Assembly: GCA_049421025.1 (NCBI GenBank)
Contig: JBMSMG010000027.1
Coordinates: forward strand, 1-21,009
Reading direction: 5' to 3'
Source: RGUW01 sp049421025
Lineage (GTDB): Bacteria > Cyanobacteriota > Cyanobacteriia > PCC-6307 > Cyanobiaceae
DNA length: 21,009 nucleotides
Shown: positions 1 to 7,599 of the stretch, in pieces
Position numbering within the stretch: the first letter of the stretch is position 1
Layout of the letters: every line of letters starts with the position of its first letter
Position numbers and translations under genes: made by a program
Notes under the pieces: model-generated
Database searches by the model: none
What the model was told of the DNA's origin: nothing
The model's input: the letters and a program-made list of their open reading frames with translations, nothing else

Positions 1-351
1 ACCCTGGAGCTGCTCAAGCAACCCGGCAGCTACGAGCGCCTCAGCGCCACGACCGAGCGGCTGGTCGAGGGCATCAAGCAGGCAGCAAGCGATGCGGGCC
101 TGCCGATCACCGCAGGTTCGATCAGCGCCATGTTCGGCTTCTTTCTATGCGAGGGGCCGGTGCGCAACTTTGAAGAAGCGAAGGCCGCCGATACGGCCCG
201 CTTTGGCAAGCTGCACCGCGCCATGCTCGAGCGCGGCGTCTACCTGGCGCCGAGCGCTTTTGAAGCTGGCTTCACCTCGCTGGCCCATAGCGACGACGAC
301 ATCGACGCCACGATCGCGGCCTTCCGCGAGTGCTTTGCCCTGGTGGCCTGA
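1..351 (+). CDS. hemL: Glutamate-1-semialdehyde 2,1-aminomutase, C-terminal part (5' end outside window)
   Basis: This is the last 116 residues of the PLP-dependent enzyme that converts glutamate-1-semialdehyde to 5-aminolevulinate, the committed precursor of chlorophyll, haem and bilins, in the cytoplasm. The reading frame is open from base 1 and ends at TGA 349-351. The translated tail contains GSISAMFGFFLCEGPV, the stretch around FEEAKAADT and KLHRAMLERGVYLAPSAFEA, followed by SLAHSDDDIDATI, all of which I recognise as the C-terminal domain of HemL. The full enzyme is about 430 residues, so roughly three quarters lies upstream, including the PLP lysine. The next gene starts inside this stop codon (TGATG), so co-transcription with the ABC transporter is likely. 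Family identification is firm; the operon link is inferred from spacing. Confidence 0.95.
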   Translation, partial: TLELLKQPGSYERLSATTERLVEGIKQAASDAGLPITAGSISAMFGFFLCEGPVRNFEEAKAADTARFGKLHRAMLERGVYLAPSAFEAGFTSLAHSDDDIDATIAAFRECFALVA

Positions 352-1568
352 TGAAGCGCCGTCTGCCTCTGTTGCTGGCCAGCCTGATCGGTGGCGCAAC
401 GCTGCTGAGCTCCTGCAGCACGGGTGAAACCAGCGGCTCAGCAGCACTCGATCTCAAAGGCGGGGTGCCGGTTGGTGCGGTCCTGGCCCTTAGCGGCAAC
501 GCCAACGTCTACGGCCAGGACCAGCGCGTCGGATTGAACCTCGCTCTGGCCATGCTCAATGGCTCTGGCGGCATCAATGGCACACCGCTGCGTTTGGCCA
601 TTGAAGACAGCGGCAGCGATGATCCCGGCGCCAATGCCGCCATGACCCTGCAGATCAACCGGGGCATGTTGGCCATCATTGGCCCAACGCTCTCGCAACA
701 AGCATTTGCCGCCGATCCCATTGCCCAGCGACGCGGCGTGCCGGTGGTGGCCCCCTCGAACACTGCTGCAGGGATTCCGGAGAGCGGCCACTTCATCAGC
801 AGGGTCTCGGCCCCAAGTGGGGTGATCGCACCGCTGTCGATCGCCAAAGCGCTGCAGCTGCAACCGGGCATCAAACGTGCCGCGGTGTTCTTTGCCCAAG
901 ATGACGCCTACAGCACGTCTGAAACGGCGGTCTTCCAGAAAGCCTTGGTTGACAAAGGCCTCAAGCCGGTGACGGTGCAGCGCACCAACCTGGCTGACAC
1001 CGACTTCCAAAGTCAGATCAGCGCCACCCTCGCGCTCAAACCCGATTTGATCGTGCTGAGCCTGCAGGGCGTCGACGGCGGCAACCTGGTGCGCCAGCTG
1101 CGTGAGCTGGGTTACAAGGGCACGATCGTCGTGGGCAACGGCATGAACACCCCGAACATCTACCCGATCTGCCAGAAGTATTGCGATGGCATATTGATCG
1201 CCCAGGCTTACAGCCCTGAGCTGGCCACCCCGGTCAACAAGGCCTTTGTTGCGGCCTTCTCCCGGGCCCAGGCTGCCGGGGGCAAGGGACCGCTGATCCC
1301 CCCCCAGCTGACGGCCCAGGCCTACACCGCGCTGCAGGTGGTGGGCGAAGCGCTGAAGCGGCTCGACAAACGCCAGCCCCTCAAAGGTCTGAGCGTCGCA
1401 GAGGCCCGCAAGGCCTTGATGACCGAGATTCTGGGCGGCACTTACCAGACACCACTTGGCGAGATCCGCTTCACGCCACAAGGTGAGGTGGTGCAGAAGG
1501 ACTTCTTTGTGGCCCAGGTGCGCATGAACCCCAATGGCCGCAGCGGCCGTTTTGCGCTGCTGCCTTGA
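351..1568 (+). CDS. ABC transporter substrate-binding lipoprotein, branched-chain amino-acid (LivK/NatB-like) type
   Basis: The product is a 405-residue periplasmic binding protein of the LivK family, the ligand receptor for the permease genes downstream. The N-terminus MKRRLPLLL...LLSSC is a lipoprotein signal with a lipobox and modified Cys at residue 22, so the mature protein should be membrane-anchored. The GAVLALSGNANVYGQ segment, the EDSGSDDPGANAAM segment and the GPTLSQQAFA segment are typical of type I periplasmic binding proteins. Cys274 and Cys278 (ICQKYC) could form a disulfide. I chose ATG 351 because it gives a clean signal peptide; a start at 330 would place seven extra residues ahead of the basic n-region. 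ATG overlaps the hemL TGA by one base. It lacks obvious UrtA character and no urease genes are nearby, so an amino-acid substrate is more likely than urea, but the ligand is not determinable here. Confidence 0.88.
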   Translation: MKRRLPLLLASLIGGATLLSSCSTGETSGSAALDLKGGVPVGAVLALSGNANVYGQDQRVGLNLALAMLNGSGGINGTPLRLAIEDSGSDDPGANAAMTLQINRGMLAIIGPTLSQQAFAADPIAQRRGVPVVAPSNTAAGIPESGHFISRVSAPSGVIAPLSIAKALQLQPGIKRAAVFFAQDDAYSTSETAVFQKALVDKGLKPVTVQRTNLADTDFQSQISATLALKPDLIVLSLQGVDGGNLVRQLRELGYKGTIVVGNGMNTPNIYPICQKYCDGILIAQAYSPELATPVNKAFVAAFSRAQAAGGKGPLIPPQLTAQAYTALQVVGEALKRLDKRQPLKGLSVAEARKALMTEILGGTYQTPLGEIRFTPQGEVVQKDFFVAQVRMNPNGRSGRFALLP

Positions 1569-1592
1569 GCCATGAGCCCTGAGCCTTGAGCG
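1565..1592 (+). repeat. Four tandem copies of a 7-bp unit (NTGAGCC) across a stop/start junction
   Basis: The bases 1565-1592 read as TTGAGCC, ATGAGCC, CTGAGCC, TTGAGCG. The first copy contains the TGA stop of the binding-protein gene (1566-1568) and the fourth contains the TTG start of the permease gene (1586-1588). The second copy supplies an ATG at 1572 that opens a five-codon frame (M-S-P-E-P) ending at TGA 1587-1589, overlapping the TTG start. The repeat is visible directly; any regulatory effect is inference. Confidence 0.85.
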
Positions 1593-2518
1593 ATCTGATC
1601 CAGCTGCTGCTCAACGGACTCTCCAGCGGGGCGGTGTATGCCCTGTTTGCCCTCGGCTACACCCTGGTGTTTTCAGTGCTGGGGGTGATCAACTTTGCCC
1701 ATGGCGCCGTGTTCACGCTGGGGGCTTACTTCACTTTCTTTTTGATTGGCGGAGCGGCGGGCGCCAACGGGCTGCTGGCGGGTTTTCAGCTGCCCGTCGC
1801 GTTGCCATTTGGGCTGGCGTTGCCGCTGGCGGGGCTTGCTTCAGCGGCCGTGGCCCTGTTGATTGAACGCATCGCCTTTCGCCCTCTGCGTGAGCGCGGC
1901 GGCGATCCGCTGCTGGCGTTGATCACAAGCCTTGGGGCCGGCGTGGTGCTGGTGAACCTGATCCAGCTGCTGGTGGGGGCGGAGAGCTATGCGATCCCGA
2001 CCAGTGCCATGCGGGATCTGCCAGCGGCGATCAGGCTCTGGGGCGCCCAGGTGCGCACCGTTCAGCTCGTGCTGCTGGGGGTAGCAGCCGTGCTGCTGGT
2101 CGCCTTGAGCCTTTGGATTGACGGCAGCCGCAGCGGCAAGGCCCTGCGCGCTGTGGCCGAAGATGCCACCACCGCCCAGTTGCTGGGCATTCCCAGCGGC
2201 CGCATGATTCAAATCGCCTTTGGCCTGAGCGGGTTTCTGGCCGGCATCGCAGGCGGTTTGGTGGGCTTGAGCGTCAGCATCGCCGGGCCGTACTTCGGCA
2301 TCGGCTATGGGCTCAAGGGCCTGGGGGTGCTGGTGCTGGGGGGCCTGGGCAGCGTGCCAGGGGCGGTGCTGGGGGGCCTGATCATCGGCCTGGCCGAAGC
2401 CTGCGTGCCGGCTGATCTCTCGGGCTACCGCGATGTGGTCGCCTACGGCTTTTTGTTTGTGGTGCTGCTGCTGCGGCCCCAGGGCTTGCTGGGCAAAGTG
2501 CTGCCCACCAAGGTCTGA
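1586..2518 (+). CDS. Branched-chain amino-acid-type ABC transporter permease (LivH-like)
   Basis: This 310-residue protein is one of the two inner-membrane permease subunits of the Liv-type importer. It begins LIQLLLNGLSSGAVYALFAL and continues with GVINFAHGAVFTLGAY, the signature opening of LivH-type permeases. Hydrophobic segments follow at about residues 6-30, 40-90, 110-135, 155-180, 205-235 and 245-300, and the ALRAVAEDATTAQLLGIP stretch is the cytoplasmic coupling helix that contacts the ATPases. The start is a TTG, since the only nearby upstream ATG (1572) meets a stop after five codons. It lies 17 bp after the binding-protein stop, inside a 7-bp tandem repeat, and 3 bp before the second permease. 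Confidence 0.9.
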   Translation: MSDLIQLLLNGLSSGAVYALFALGYTLVFSVLGVINFAHGAVFTLGAYFTFFLIGGAAGANGLLAGFQLPVALPFGLALPLAGLASAAVALLIERIAFRPLRERGGDPLLALITSLGAGVVLVNLIQLLVGAESYAIPTSAMRDLPAAIRLWGAQVRTVQLVLLGVAAVLLVALSLWIDGSRSGKALRAVAEDATTAQLLGIPSGRMIQIAFGLSGFLAGIAGGLVGLSVSIAGPYFGIGYGLKGLGVLVLGGLGSVPGAVLGGLIIGLAEACVPADLSGYRDVVAYGFLFVVLLLRPQGLLGKVLPTKV

Positions 2519-2521
2519 GTC

Positions 2522-3436
2522 ATGTTGGACACCAGCCTGCTGACGCAGATGCTGATCGGCGCCCTGCTGGGCCTGTCGGTGTACCTGCCGCTGCGCTGCG
2601 GCCAGCTGTCGCTGGCCACGCCGGGCTTCTATGCCATCGGCGGCACGCTGGCGGCGCTGTTGTCGACCCGGGTGAGCGCCCTGGGGGGCAGCGATGCCAC
2701 CTACCCGATCAGCGCGGTACTGCTGGAGATGCTGCTGGCGGCGCTGCTGTGCGCCGCACTGGCAGCGGGCATCGGCAGCCTGGTGCTGCGGCTGCGGGGT
2801 GTGTATCTGGCGATTGCCACCATCGCCCTGGTGGAGATCCTGCGGGTCACCACCCTCAACCAGGAAGCACTTGGGGGTGCGGTGGGCATCTTCGGCATCC
2901 CCCAACCGTTCAACGATCCCGGCGGCTACGCCCTGTTCACCCTGGTGCTGCTGGCGGGAAGCTGCTGGCTGTGCGATCGGCTCGAGCGCAACCGCCTGGG
3001 CCGGGCGATGGCGGCCATTCGCGATGACGAACTGGCTGCCGCCTGCCAGGGCATCGACACCGAGCGCACCAAGCTGGTGGCCTTTGTGCTCAGCGCTGTG
3101 GTGGCCGGGTTGGTGGGGGTGATCAGCGCCCACTTTTTAAACAGTTGGAATGCCCGCCTGGGCAACTTTGACGCCAGCATCACCACCTTGGCCTTCGTGG
3201 TCTTTGGCGGCTCGCGCACCTGGGCCGGCCCGGTGCTGGGGGGCCTGGTGCTCAGCGCCCTGCCCGAGCTGCTGCGGCCGATCGGCGACCTGCGGTTGAT
3301 CGTCTTTGGTTTGGTGATCCTGGTGGGGCCGCTGCTGCTGCCGCAGGGGTTGATCAACCCGGCTCTGATCAGCTGGCTCCAGAGCCAGCTTGGCGGCCGT
3401 TGGCGCCTGCGCAGCAGCCAGGGGAGGCAACCATGA
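2522..3436 (+). CDS. Branched-chain amino-acid-type ABC transporter permease (LivM-like)
   Basis: This is the second permease subunit, 304 residues, pairing with the LivH-like protein to form the transmembrane channel. The start shows VYLPLRCGQLSLATPGFYAIG, typical of LivM, followed by VLRLRGVYLAIATIALVEILR and the conserved coupling region around AIRDDELAAACQGID. Several membrane-spanning segments are evident, the last near residues 235-285, with a hydrophilic C-terminal tail. ATG 2522 follows the previous stop by only three bases. Its TGA (3434-3436) overlaps the ATG of the next gene by four bases (ATGA), so translation of the two is probably coupled. The family call is firm, the substrate unknown. 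Confidence 0.9.
   Translation: MLDTSLLTQMLIGALLGLSVYLPLRCGQLSLATPGFYAIGGTLAALLSTRVSALGGSDATYPISAVLLEMLLAALLCAALAAGIGSLVLRLRGVYLAIATIALVEILRVTTLNQEALGGAVGIFGIPQPFNDPGGYALFTLVLLAGSCWLCDRLERNRLGRAMAAIRDDELAAACQGIDTERTKLVAFVLSAVVAGLVGVISAHFLNSWNARLGNFDASITTLAFVVFGGSRTWAGPVLGGLVLSALPELLRPIGDLRLIVFGLVILVGPLLLPQGLINPALISWLQSQLGGRWRLRSSQGRQP
3421..3427 (+). promoter_or_regulatory. Strong ribosome binding site for the LivG-like ATPase
   Basis: GGGGAGG lies five bases upstream of ATG 3433, inside the 3' end of the LivM-like gene. It is one of the few good Shine-Dalgarno matches in the window. It decides the start of the ATPase at 3433 rather than the in-frame TTG at 3400. Confidence 0.7.
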
Positions 3437-4206
3437 ACGCCGCGCCCCTGCTCGAAACCCGCAACCTGGGCGTGCGCTTCGGCGGTCTGCAGGCCCTCGA
3501 TGGCGTGGATCTAGAGATTCAGCGCGGCGAGATCTTTGGCCTGCTCGGCCCCAATGGCGCTGGCAAGACCACCCTGTTCAACCTGATCTCAGGCATCACG
3601 CCGGCCAGCAGCGGCACGGTGCTCTGGCGCGGCGCAAGCATCAGCGGGCTCGATGCCAACCGCATCGCCCGCCTTGGCCTGGCGCGCACGTTTCAAAATC
3701 TGCGGCTGTTCAGCTCACTGAACTGCCGCGACAACGTGCTGGTGGGGCTGCATCGCCAGGCGCGCATCCCCTGGGCCGCCGCCCTGCTGGGCACCCCGCT
3801 GGCGGCCCGGCGCCGGCGCGAGCTCGAGGCGCGCGCGCAAGAGCTGCTCGAGCTGCTCGAGATTGGTCACCTGGCCAGCCAGAACGCCGCAGGGCTCTCC
3901 TACGGCGATCGCCGCCGGCTTGAGATGGCCCGCGCCTTGGCGAACAGTCCTGAGCTGCTGCTGCTCGATGAACCGGCCGCCGGCATGAACCCCGGCGAAA
4001 AAGAGGACCTGCGGGCGCTGATCCGACGTCTTCGCGATCAGTTCGACCTCACGATCTTGATCATTGAGCACCATGTGCCGCTGATGCTGGGCCTGTGCGA
4101 CCGGCTGGCGGTGCTCAACTTTGGCCGCCGCATCGCCCTGGGAACCCCTGAGCAGGTGCGCCAGGACCCGGCCGTGATCGAGGCCTACCTGGGGGTGAGC
4201 AGCTGA
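3433..4206 (+). CDS. ABC transporter ATP-binding protein, LivG-like
   Basis: A 257-residue cytoplasmic ATPase that powers the importer. All ABC motifs are present: Walker A GPNGAGKT at residues 39-46, the Q-loop in TFQNLRLF, signature LSYGD at 155-159 (a Gly-to-Tyr variant of LSGGQ that LivG proteins tolerate), Walker B LLDEP at 177-181 and the switch histidine His213 in IIEHH. The long insertion between the Q-loop and signature and the C-terminal segment LGTPEQVRQDPAVIEAYLG are typical of LivG. ATG 3433 overlaps the LivM stop (ATGA) and has a GGGGAGG site. Its own TGA overlaps the next ATG (TGATG), indicating a translationally coupled ATPase pair. Confidence 0.92.
   Translation: MNAAPLLETRNLGVRFGGLQALDGVDLEIQRGEIFGLLGPNGAGKTTLFNLISGITPASSGTVLWRGASISGLDANRIARLGLARTFQNLRLFSSLNCRDNVLVGLHRQARIPWAAALLGTPLAARRRRELEARAQELLELLEIGHLASQNAAGLSYGDRRRLEMARALANSPELLLLDEPAAGMNPGEKEDLRALIRRLRDQFDLTILIIEHHVPLMLGLCDRLAVLNFGRRIALGTPEQVRQDPAVIEAYLGVSS
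3905..3912. repeat. HIP1 octamer GCGATCGC
   Basis: A copy of the highly iterated palindrome common in many cyanobacterial genomes, inside the LivG-like gene. Confidence 0.8.
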
Positions 4207-4922
4207 TGAACACCCCGCTGCTCGCGCTCGATGGCCTCACCGTGCGCTACGGCGGCATCACCGCCCTGCGCGAGGTCAACCTCACGGTGCACCAGGGCGA
4301 GCTGGTGGCGCTGCTGGGCTCCAACGGCGCCGGCAAGAGCACCACCTTGCGGGCGATCTCCCAATTGGTGCCCGCGGCAGCCGGCACCATCTGCTGGCAT
4401 GGCGGCTCGATCAACGGCATGGCGCCTGAACGCACGGTCAAGCTGGGCATCGGCCATTGCCCTGAAGGGCGGCGCGTTCTGGCCAGCCAGAGCGTCGCAG
4501 CCAACCTGGAGCTGGGGGCCTGGCTCCGGCGCGATCAGGCCGCCGTCGCTGCTGATCTGGAGCGCTGCTACGGCCTGTTTCCGCGGTTGGCCGAACGCCG
4601 CCAGCAGCTGGCCGGGTCGCTTTCAGGCGGCGAGCAGCAGATGCTGGCAATCGCCCGCGCGCTGATGGGCCGGCCCACCCTGTTGATGCTCGATGAACCG
4701 AGCCTGGGCCTGGCCCCCAAGCTGGTGGCCGAGGTGATGCAGGCGCTCAAAGCCTTGCATGCCGATGGGCTCACCATGCTGCTGGTCGAGCAAAACGCCG
4801 GTGCCGCACTGGCCATTGCCGATCGTGCCTATGTGCTGGTCTCAGGCAGCATCGAGCAGGAGGGCCCTGCCGCAGTGCTGCGGGACGACGAACGCGTCAA
4901 GGCTGCCTATCTGGGCCCTTGA
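4206..4922 (+). CDS. ABC transporter ATP-binding protein, LivF-like
   Basis: This 238-residue protein is the second ATPase of the Liv-type importer, forming a heterodimer with the LivG-like subunit. Walker A GSNGAGKS is at residues 38-45, signature LSGGEQ at 139-144, Walker B LMLDEP at 160-165, and the H-loop reads LVEQN with Gln196 where many ABC ATPases have His, which is normal for LivF. The GHCPEGRRVLASQSVAANLELGA stretch around residues 80-100 corresponds to the LivF 'PEGR.iF..LTV..NL' region. It starts in the stop codon of the preceding gene. Its stop is only two bases from the stop of the convergent Nif11 gene, leaving no room for a separate terminator. Confidence 0.92.
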   Translation: MNTPLLALDGLTVRYGGITALREVNLTVHQGELVALLGSNGAGKSTTLRAISQLVPAAAGTICWHGGSINGMAPERTVKLGIGHCPEGRRVLASQSVAANLELGAWLRRDQAAVAADLERCYGLFPRLAERRQQLAGSLSGGEQQMLAIARALMGRPTLLMLDEPSLGLAPKLVAEVMQALKALHADGLTMLLVEQNAGAALAIADRAYVLVSGSIEQEGPAAVLRDDERVKAAYLGP

Positions 4923-4924
4923 GT

Positions 4925-5191
4925 TCAGGCTTTGTCGATCGCTTCTTCGCTGCTGCCAAAGGCATGGAGCAAGGCATCACCCCAGCTGTTGATTGAGGCG
5001 AGCTCATGGTCTTCTGCCGCGCTCAGGGCCTTGCCGTGCTCGCGCAGCAACACCGTTTTGTCAACGGCGTGGCCATGGGCCGCCGCAATCGACACCACGT
5101 CATCCACACCACTGGCGGCATGCAGCTTGTCGCGCAGTTGGGGATCGGCTGACACCGACGAAGCAAAGGCGCGCAGGGCAGACAGCGACAT
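4925..5191 (-). CDS. Nif11-domain small protein
   Basis: This 88-residue protein matches the Nif11-type leader domain: it begins MSLSALRAFASSVSADPQL, continues RDKLHAASGVDDVVSIAAAHG, and then has a second helical stretch. Nif11 domains occur as leader sequences of ribosomal peptide natural products and as stand-alone proteins of unknown role. Here the C-terminus (INSWGDALLHAFGSSEEAIDKA) contains no cysteine, no double-glycine cleavage motif and no evident core peptide, so a peptide precursor is unlikely from sequence alone. No lanthipeptide synthase or peptidase-transporter gene is in the window. The ATG at 5191 lacks a good ribosome binding site. It is convergent with the ABC operon (two bases between stops) and divergent from the NADH dehydrogenase 116 bp away. 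Confidence 0.75.
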   Translation of the reverse strand: MSLSALRAFASSVSADPQLRDKLHAASGVDDVVSIAAAHGHAVDKTVLLREHGKALSAAEDHELASINSWGDALLHAFGSSEEAIDKA

Positions 5192-5307
5192 AGCAGCAAG
5201 AGCAACCGGCCTTTCCTAGCAGTACAGGGCTGCCTGCCGGCAAGAGCCGACAAGCCTTAGCACGCCCCTGAATTCACGAATAACGTTCAGCCGAAGCGGA
5301 ATGCACC

Positions 5308-6828
5308 ATGGCGCCGGAGCGGTTTTTTCTTGAACTTGAGCCGCCTGCAGCAACCCAAACCAACTGGCCCCATGTGGTGATCGTGGGCGGCGGCTTCGCC
5401 GGCCTGCGGGCCACCCACCGGCTGATCGGCAAGGCGGTGCGCGTCACCTTGATCGACAAGCGCAACTTCAACCTGTTTCAGCCGTTGCTGTATCAGGTGG
5501 CAACCGGTCTAGTTGGCCAAGCCGACGTGGCCTCACCGCTGCGGCAACTGGTGGGCCAGGCCAGCAATGTGCAGGTGCTGCTTGGCGAAGTCGAGGAGAT
5601 CGACGTCAAGGCCAAAGAACTTGTTTTCAACGAGCGGCGCTATGCCTACGACCACCTGATCTTGGCCACAGGTTCAGGCAGCAGTTATTTCGGCCACGAG
5701 GAATGGCGCGCCACGGCGCCGCCCATGAAGATCCTCGAGCACGCCAACGAGATTCGCCGCCGCGTGCTCATGGCCCTCGAAGAGGCCGAGCAGACCCCTG
5801 ATCCAGAGCAGCGCAAGCTGCTGCAAAGCGTGGCGGTGATCGGCGGGGGTCCCACCGGCTGTGAACTGGCTGGATCGTTGATCGACCTGATGCGCCACTC
5901 GGTACAGCGTGATTTCAAGCAGCTCCGCCCAAGCGACTGCAAGGTGATGCTGATTGACCCGGGCGATCGGGTGTTGCGTGCGATGCACCCCAAACTCTCA
6001 GAAGCCGCCGGGGCTTACCTGCAACGCGCCGGAGTCGAACTGGTGCTCGGCGGTCGCGTGCAACAGATCAACGAACGCGAAGTGGTGCTCACCAACAAGA
6101 GCACCGGTGAAGAACAACGGCTCAGCGCGGGCACGGTCTGCTGGACCGCCGGGGTACGGGCCTCACACCTGGGCAAGGTCCTGGCCACAAGCAGCGGCTG
6201 CCCCATCGACAAAGGCGGACGGGTGATCGTCGAACCCGATTTCTCGATCCCCGGCTACCCGGAGGTGCGTGTTGTGGGTGACCTGTGCGCGTACAACCAC
6301 ACCAGCAACGGCGAGCCACTGCCTGGCATGGCAGGACCTGCTGTTCAGATGGGCGGCTGGGTGGCATCCGACATCCTGGCCAAGATCGAAGGTCAGACGC
6401 ACACCAGCTTCCGGTTCAGCGACTTGGGCTCGATGGCCGTGGTCGGACCGCTGTATGCCGTCGCTGACCTGCGCGGGATCCGCCTGTCGGGCCTGCTGGG
6501 CTGGCTGACCTGGGGACTGGCCCACCTGGCGTTCATGCCTGAAATGGAAAACCGCTTGAGCCTTTTGCTCAAGTGGCTCTGGCAGATCGGCACCCGTGAG
6601 CGTGATTCATTGCTGATCATCGGCAACCGCAATCAGCACATGGGGGTCGAAGTGGGACTGGAAGAACGCGAGAGCTCTGGACAGGGCGGCGTTCAAACCG
6701 CAACGCCTACGACTGACGCGGAGGAGGTGTCTGCTGCACAGCCGCAGAATGCAACACAGGACGCTCAGCCTGCTGCGCCTCTCGATCCTCAGCCTCCAGC
6801 TCCTGCTGTATCTGCGTCTGAACCGTAA
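5308..6828 (+). CDS. Type II NAD(P)H dehydrogenase (NDH-2/Ndb family)
   Basis: A 506-residue peripheral-membrane flavoprotein that oxidises NAD(P)H and passes electrons to quinone without pumping protons. The FAD-binding motif VVIVGGGFAGLRA is at residues 23-35, the nucleotide-binding motif VAVIGGGPTGCELAG at about 175-189, the TVCWTAGVRAS segment near 275, and the second FAD contact VVGDL at 322-326. The region GLLGWLTWGLAHLAFMPEMENRLSLLLKW.. is the C-terminal amphipathic membrane anchor, followed by RERDSLLI. Beyond about residue 450 the tail is low-complexity (Ala, Pro, Gln, Thr) and unlike the enzyme core. The last 122 bp overlap the convergent K+ channel gene. Start ATG 5308 is the only reasonable in-frame start; only a weak GCGGA lies upstream. 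Cyanobacteria carry several such enzymes, considered redox sensors in Synechocystis; the paralogue is not assignable. Confidence 0.92.
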   Translation: MAPERFFLELEPPAATQTNWPHVVIVGGGFAGLRATHRLIGKAVRVTLIDKRNFNLFQPLLYQVATGLVGQADVASPLRQLVGQASNVQVLLGEVEEIDVKAKELVFNERRYAYDHLILATGSGSSYFGHEEWRATAPPMKILEHANEIRRRVLMALEEAEQTPDPEQRKLLQSVAVIGGGPTGCELAGSLIDLMRHSVQRDFKQLRPSDCKVMLIDPGDRVLRAMHPKLSEAAGAYLQRAGVELVLGGRVQQINEREVVLTNKSTGEEQRLSAGTVCWTAGVRASHLGKVLATSSGCPIDKGGRVIVEPDFSIPGYPEVRVVGDLCAYNHTSNGEPLPGMAGPAVQMGGWVASDILAKIEGQTHTSFRFSDLGSMAVVGPLYAVADLRGIRLSGLLGWLTWGLAHLAFMPEMENRLSLLLKWLWQIGTRERDSLLIIGNRNQHMGVEVGLEERESSGQGGVQTATPTTDAEEVSAAQPQNATQDAQPAAPLDPQPPAPAVSASEP

Positions 6829-7564
6829 AACGGCTGATTAGCAGTCCCATGACTAAGGCCAGATACATGGGACCGACAATGCTGAGTGAAACGCTGGCCG
6901 TTTCTGCCAAAGGCTTGATCGGGACAATGTCGCCGTAGCCGACCGTGGTCAATGAGACAAAGGCGAAGTAATTGATGCGCGAATAATCAAGATCCCAAAT
7001 CAGACGATTGAGCGTCTGATTTGGCACGATCTCAGCTCGAATGTGACGACCCTCATGGATCAAATTCTGAAAACTGCCGGGCTGCAAAGTTTCGACCACA
7101 GTGAGCAGCAGACCTCCACAGACACCAAGCAACAGATAGCCGGCCATGGCCCCTGCAATCACATCACGATTAACAACCTCCTCACGCCCCAGTAGCCGCA
7201 GCAGCCGCTGAAGACTCCAGAAGACAAAGGTCGTCAGCAAGACAAGGACCGGAAAGCCCGTTGCGACAGCATGGGCGGGGGTGAACATCCAGATGAGCAA
7301 CGAGGCAAGACCAGTTATTCCCAAAATGCGATACAGCAGGGCATTGCGAACATCACGTGGCCGCTGCAGAGAATTCACACCTTCATTACGGGGAATCATC
7401 TGGCCAAGCTCAGCAAGCAACAGCAGCTGCAACAGCCCCGCACCAACCAGGTGCACTCTGAAGACCGGCAAGGGCAAGGCCATCATCAGCAGCAACAGCA
7501 GCGACATCAAAAACAGATGCCGGTAGAAGCGATGACGAAGTGCTGAGCGGCTGCGCTTTCTCAT
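6707..7564 (-). CDS. Potassium channel family protein (TVGYGD filter)
   Basis: A 285-residue membrane protein with the K+ selectivity filter TVGYGD at residues 207-212. Hydrophobic segments lie near residues 17-35, 42-58, 78-96, 103-120, 137-158 and 222-242, with the pore loop before the last one. That gives a six-segment layout, but the fourth segment lacks a regular series of Arg/Lys, so voltage gating is not supported. There is no RCK domain; the C-terminus after ISRFTVQTQIQQELEAEDREA is short, charged and probably helical. I prefer ATG 7564 (MRKRSRSALRH), which gives a basic start; GTG 7588 would add eight residues. The final 40 codons overlap the end of the NADH dehydrogenase gene on the other strand. 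Function: K+ flux across the plasma or thylakoid membrane. Confidence 0.85.
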   Translation of the reverse strand: MRKRSRSALRHRFYRHLFLMSLLLLLMMALPLPVFRVHLVGAGLLQLLLLAELGQMIPRNEGVNSLQRPRDVRNALLYRILGITGLASLLIWMFTPAHAVATGFPVLVLLTTFVFWSLQRLLRLLGREEVVNRDVIAGAMAGYLLLGVCGGLLLTVVETLQPGSFQNLIHEGRHIRAEIVPNQTLNRLIWDLDYSRINYFAFVSLTTVGYGDIVPIKPLAETASVSLSIVGPMYLALVMGLLISRFTVQTQIQQELEAEDREAQQAERPVLHSAAVQQTPPPRQS

Positions 7565-7599
7565 CAGCAAGGGCGACAGGGGCAGCACGAGATGACAAC

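Noticed and set aside
438..1481. Open frame of 347 codons on the minus strand across the binding-protein gene
   Set aside because: It is antisense to a well-supported LivK-type gene, has no recognisable motif, and long antisense frames are expected in GC-rich coding DNA.
1841..3133. Open frame of 430 codons on the minus strand across both permease genes
   Set aside because: The translation is dominated by His, Gln and Ala, the expected mirror of hydrophobic Leu/Val-rich membrane helices; no domain is visible.
4250..4920. Urea transporter (UrtE) as the identity of the last ATPase
   Set aside because: The Liv and Urt ATPases are close, but the binding protein does not look like UrtA and no urease or other urt-specific gene is in view.
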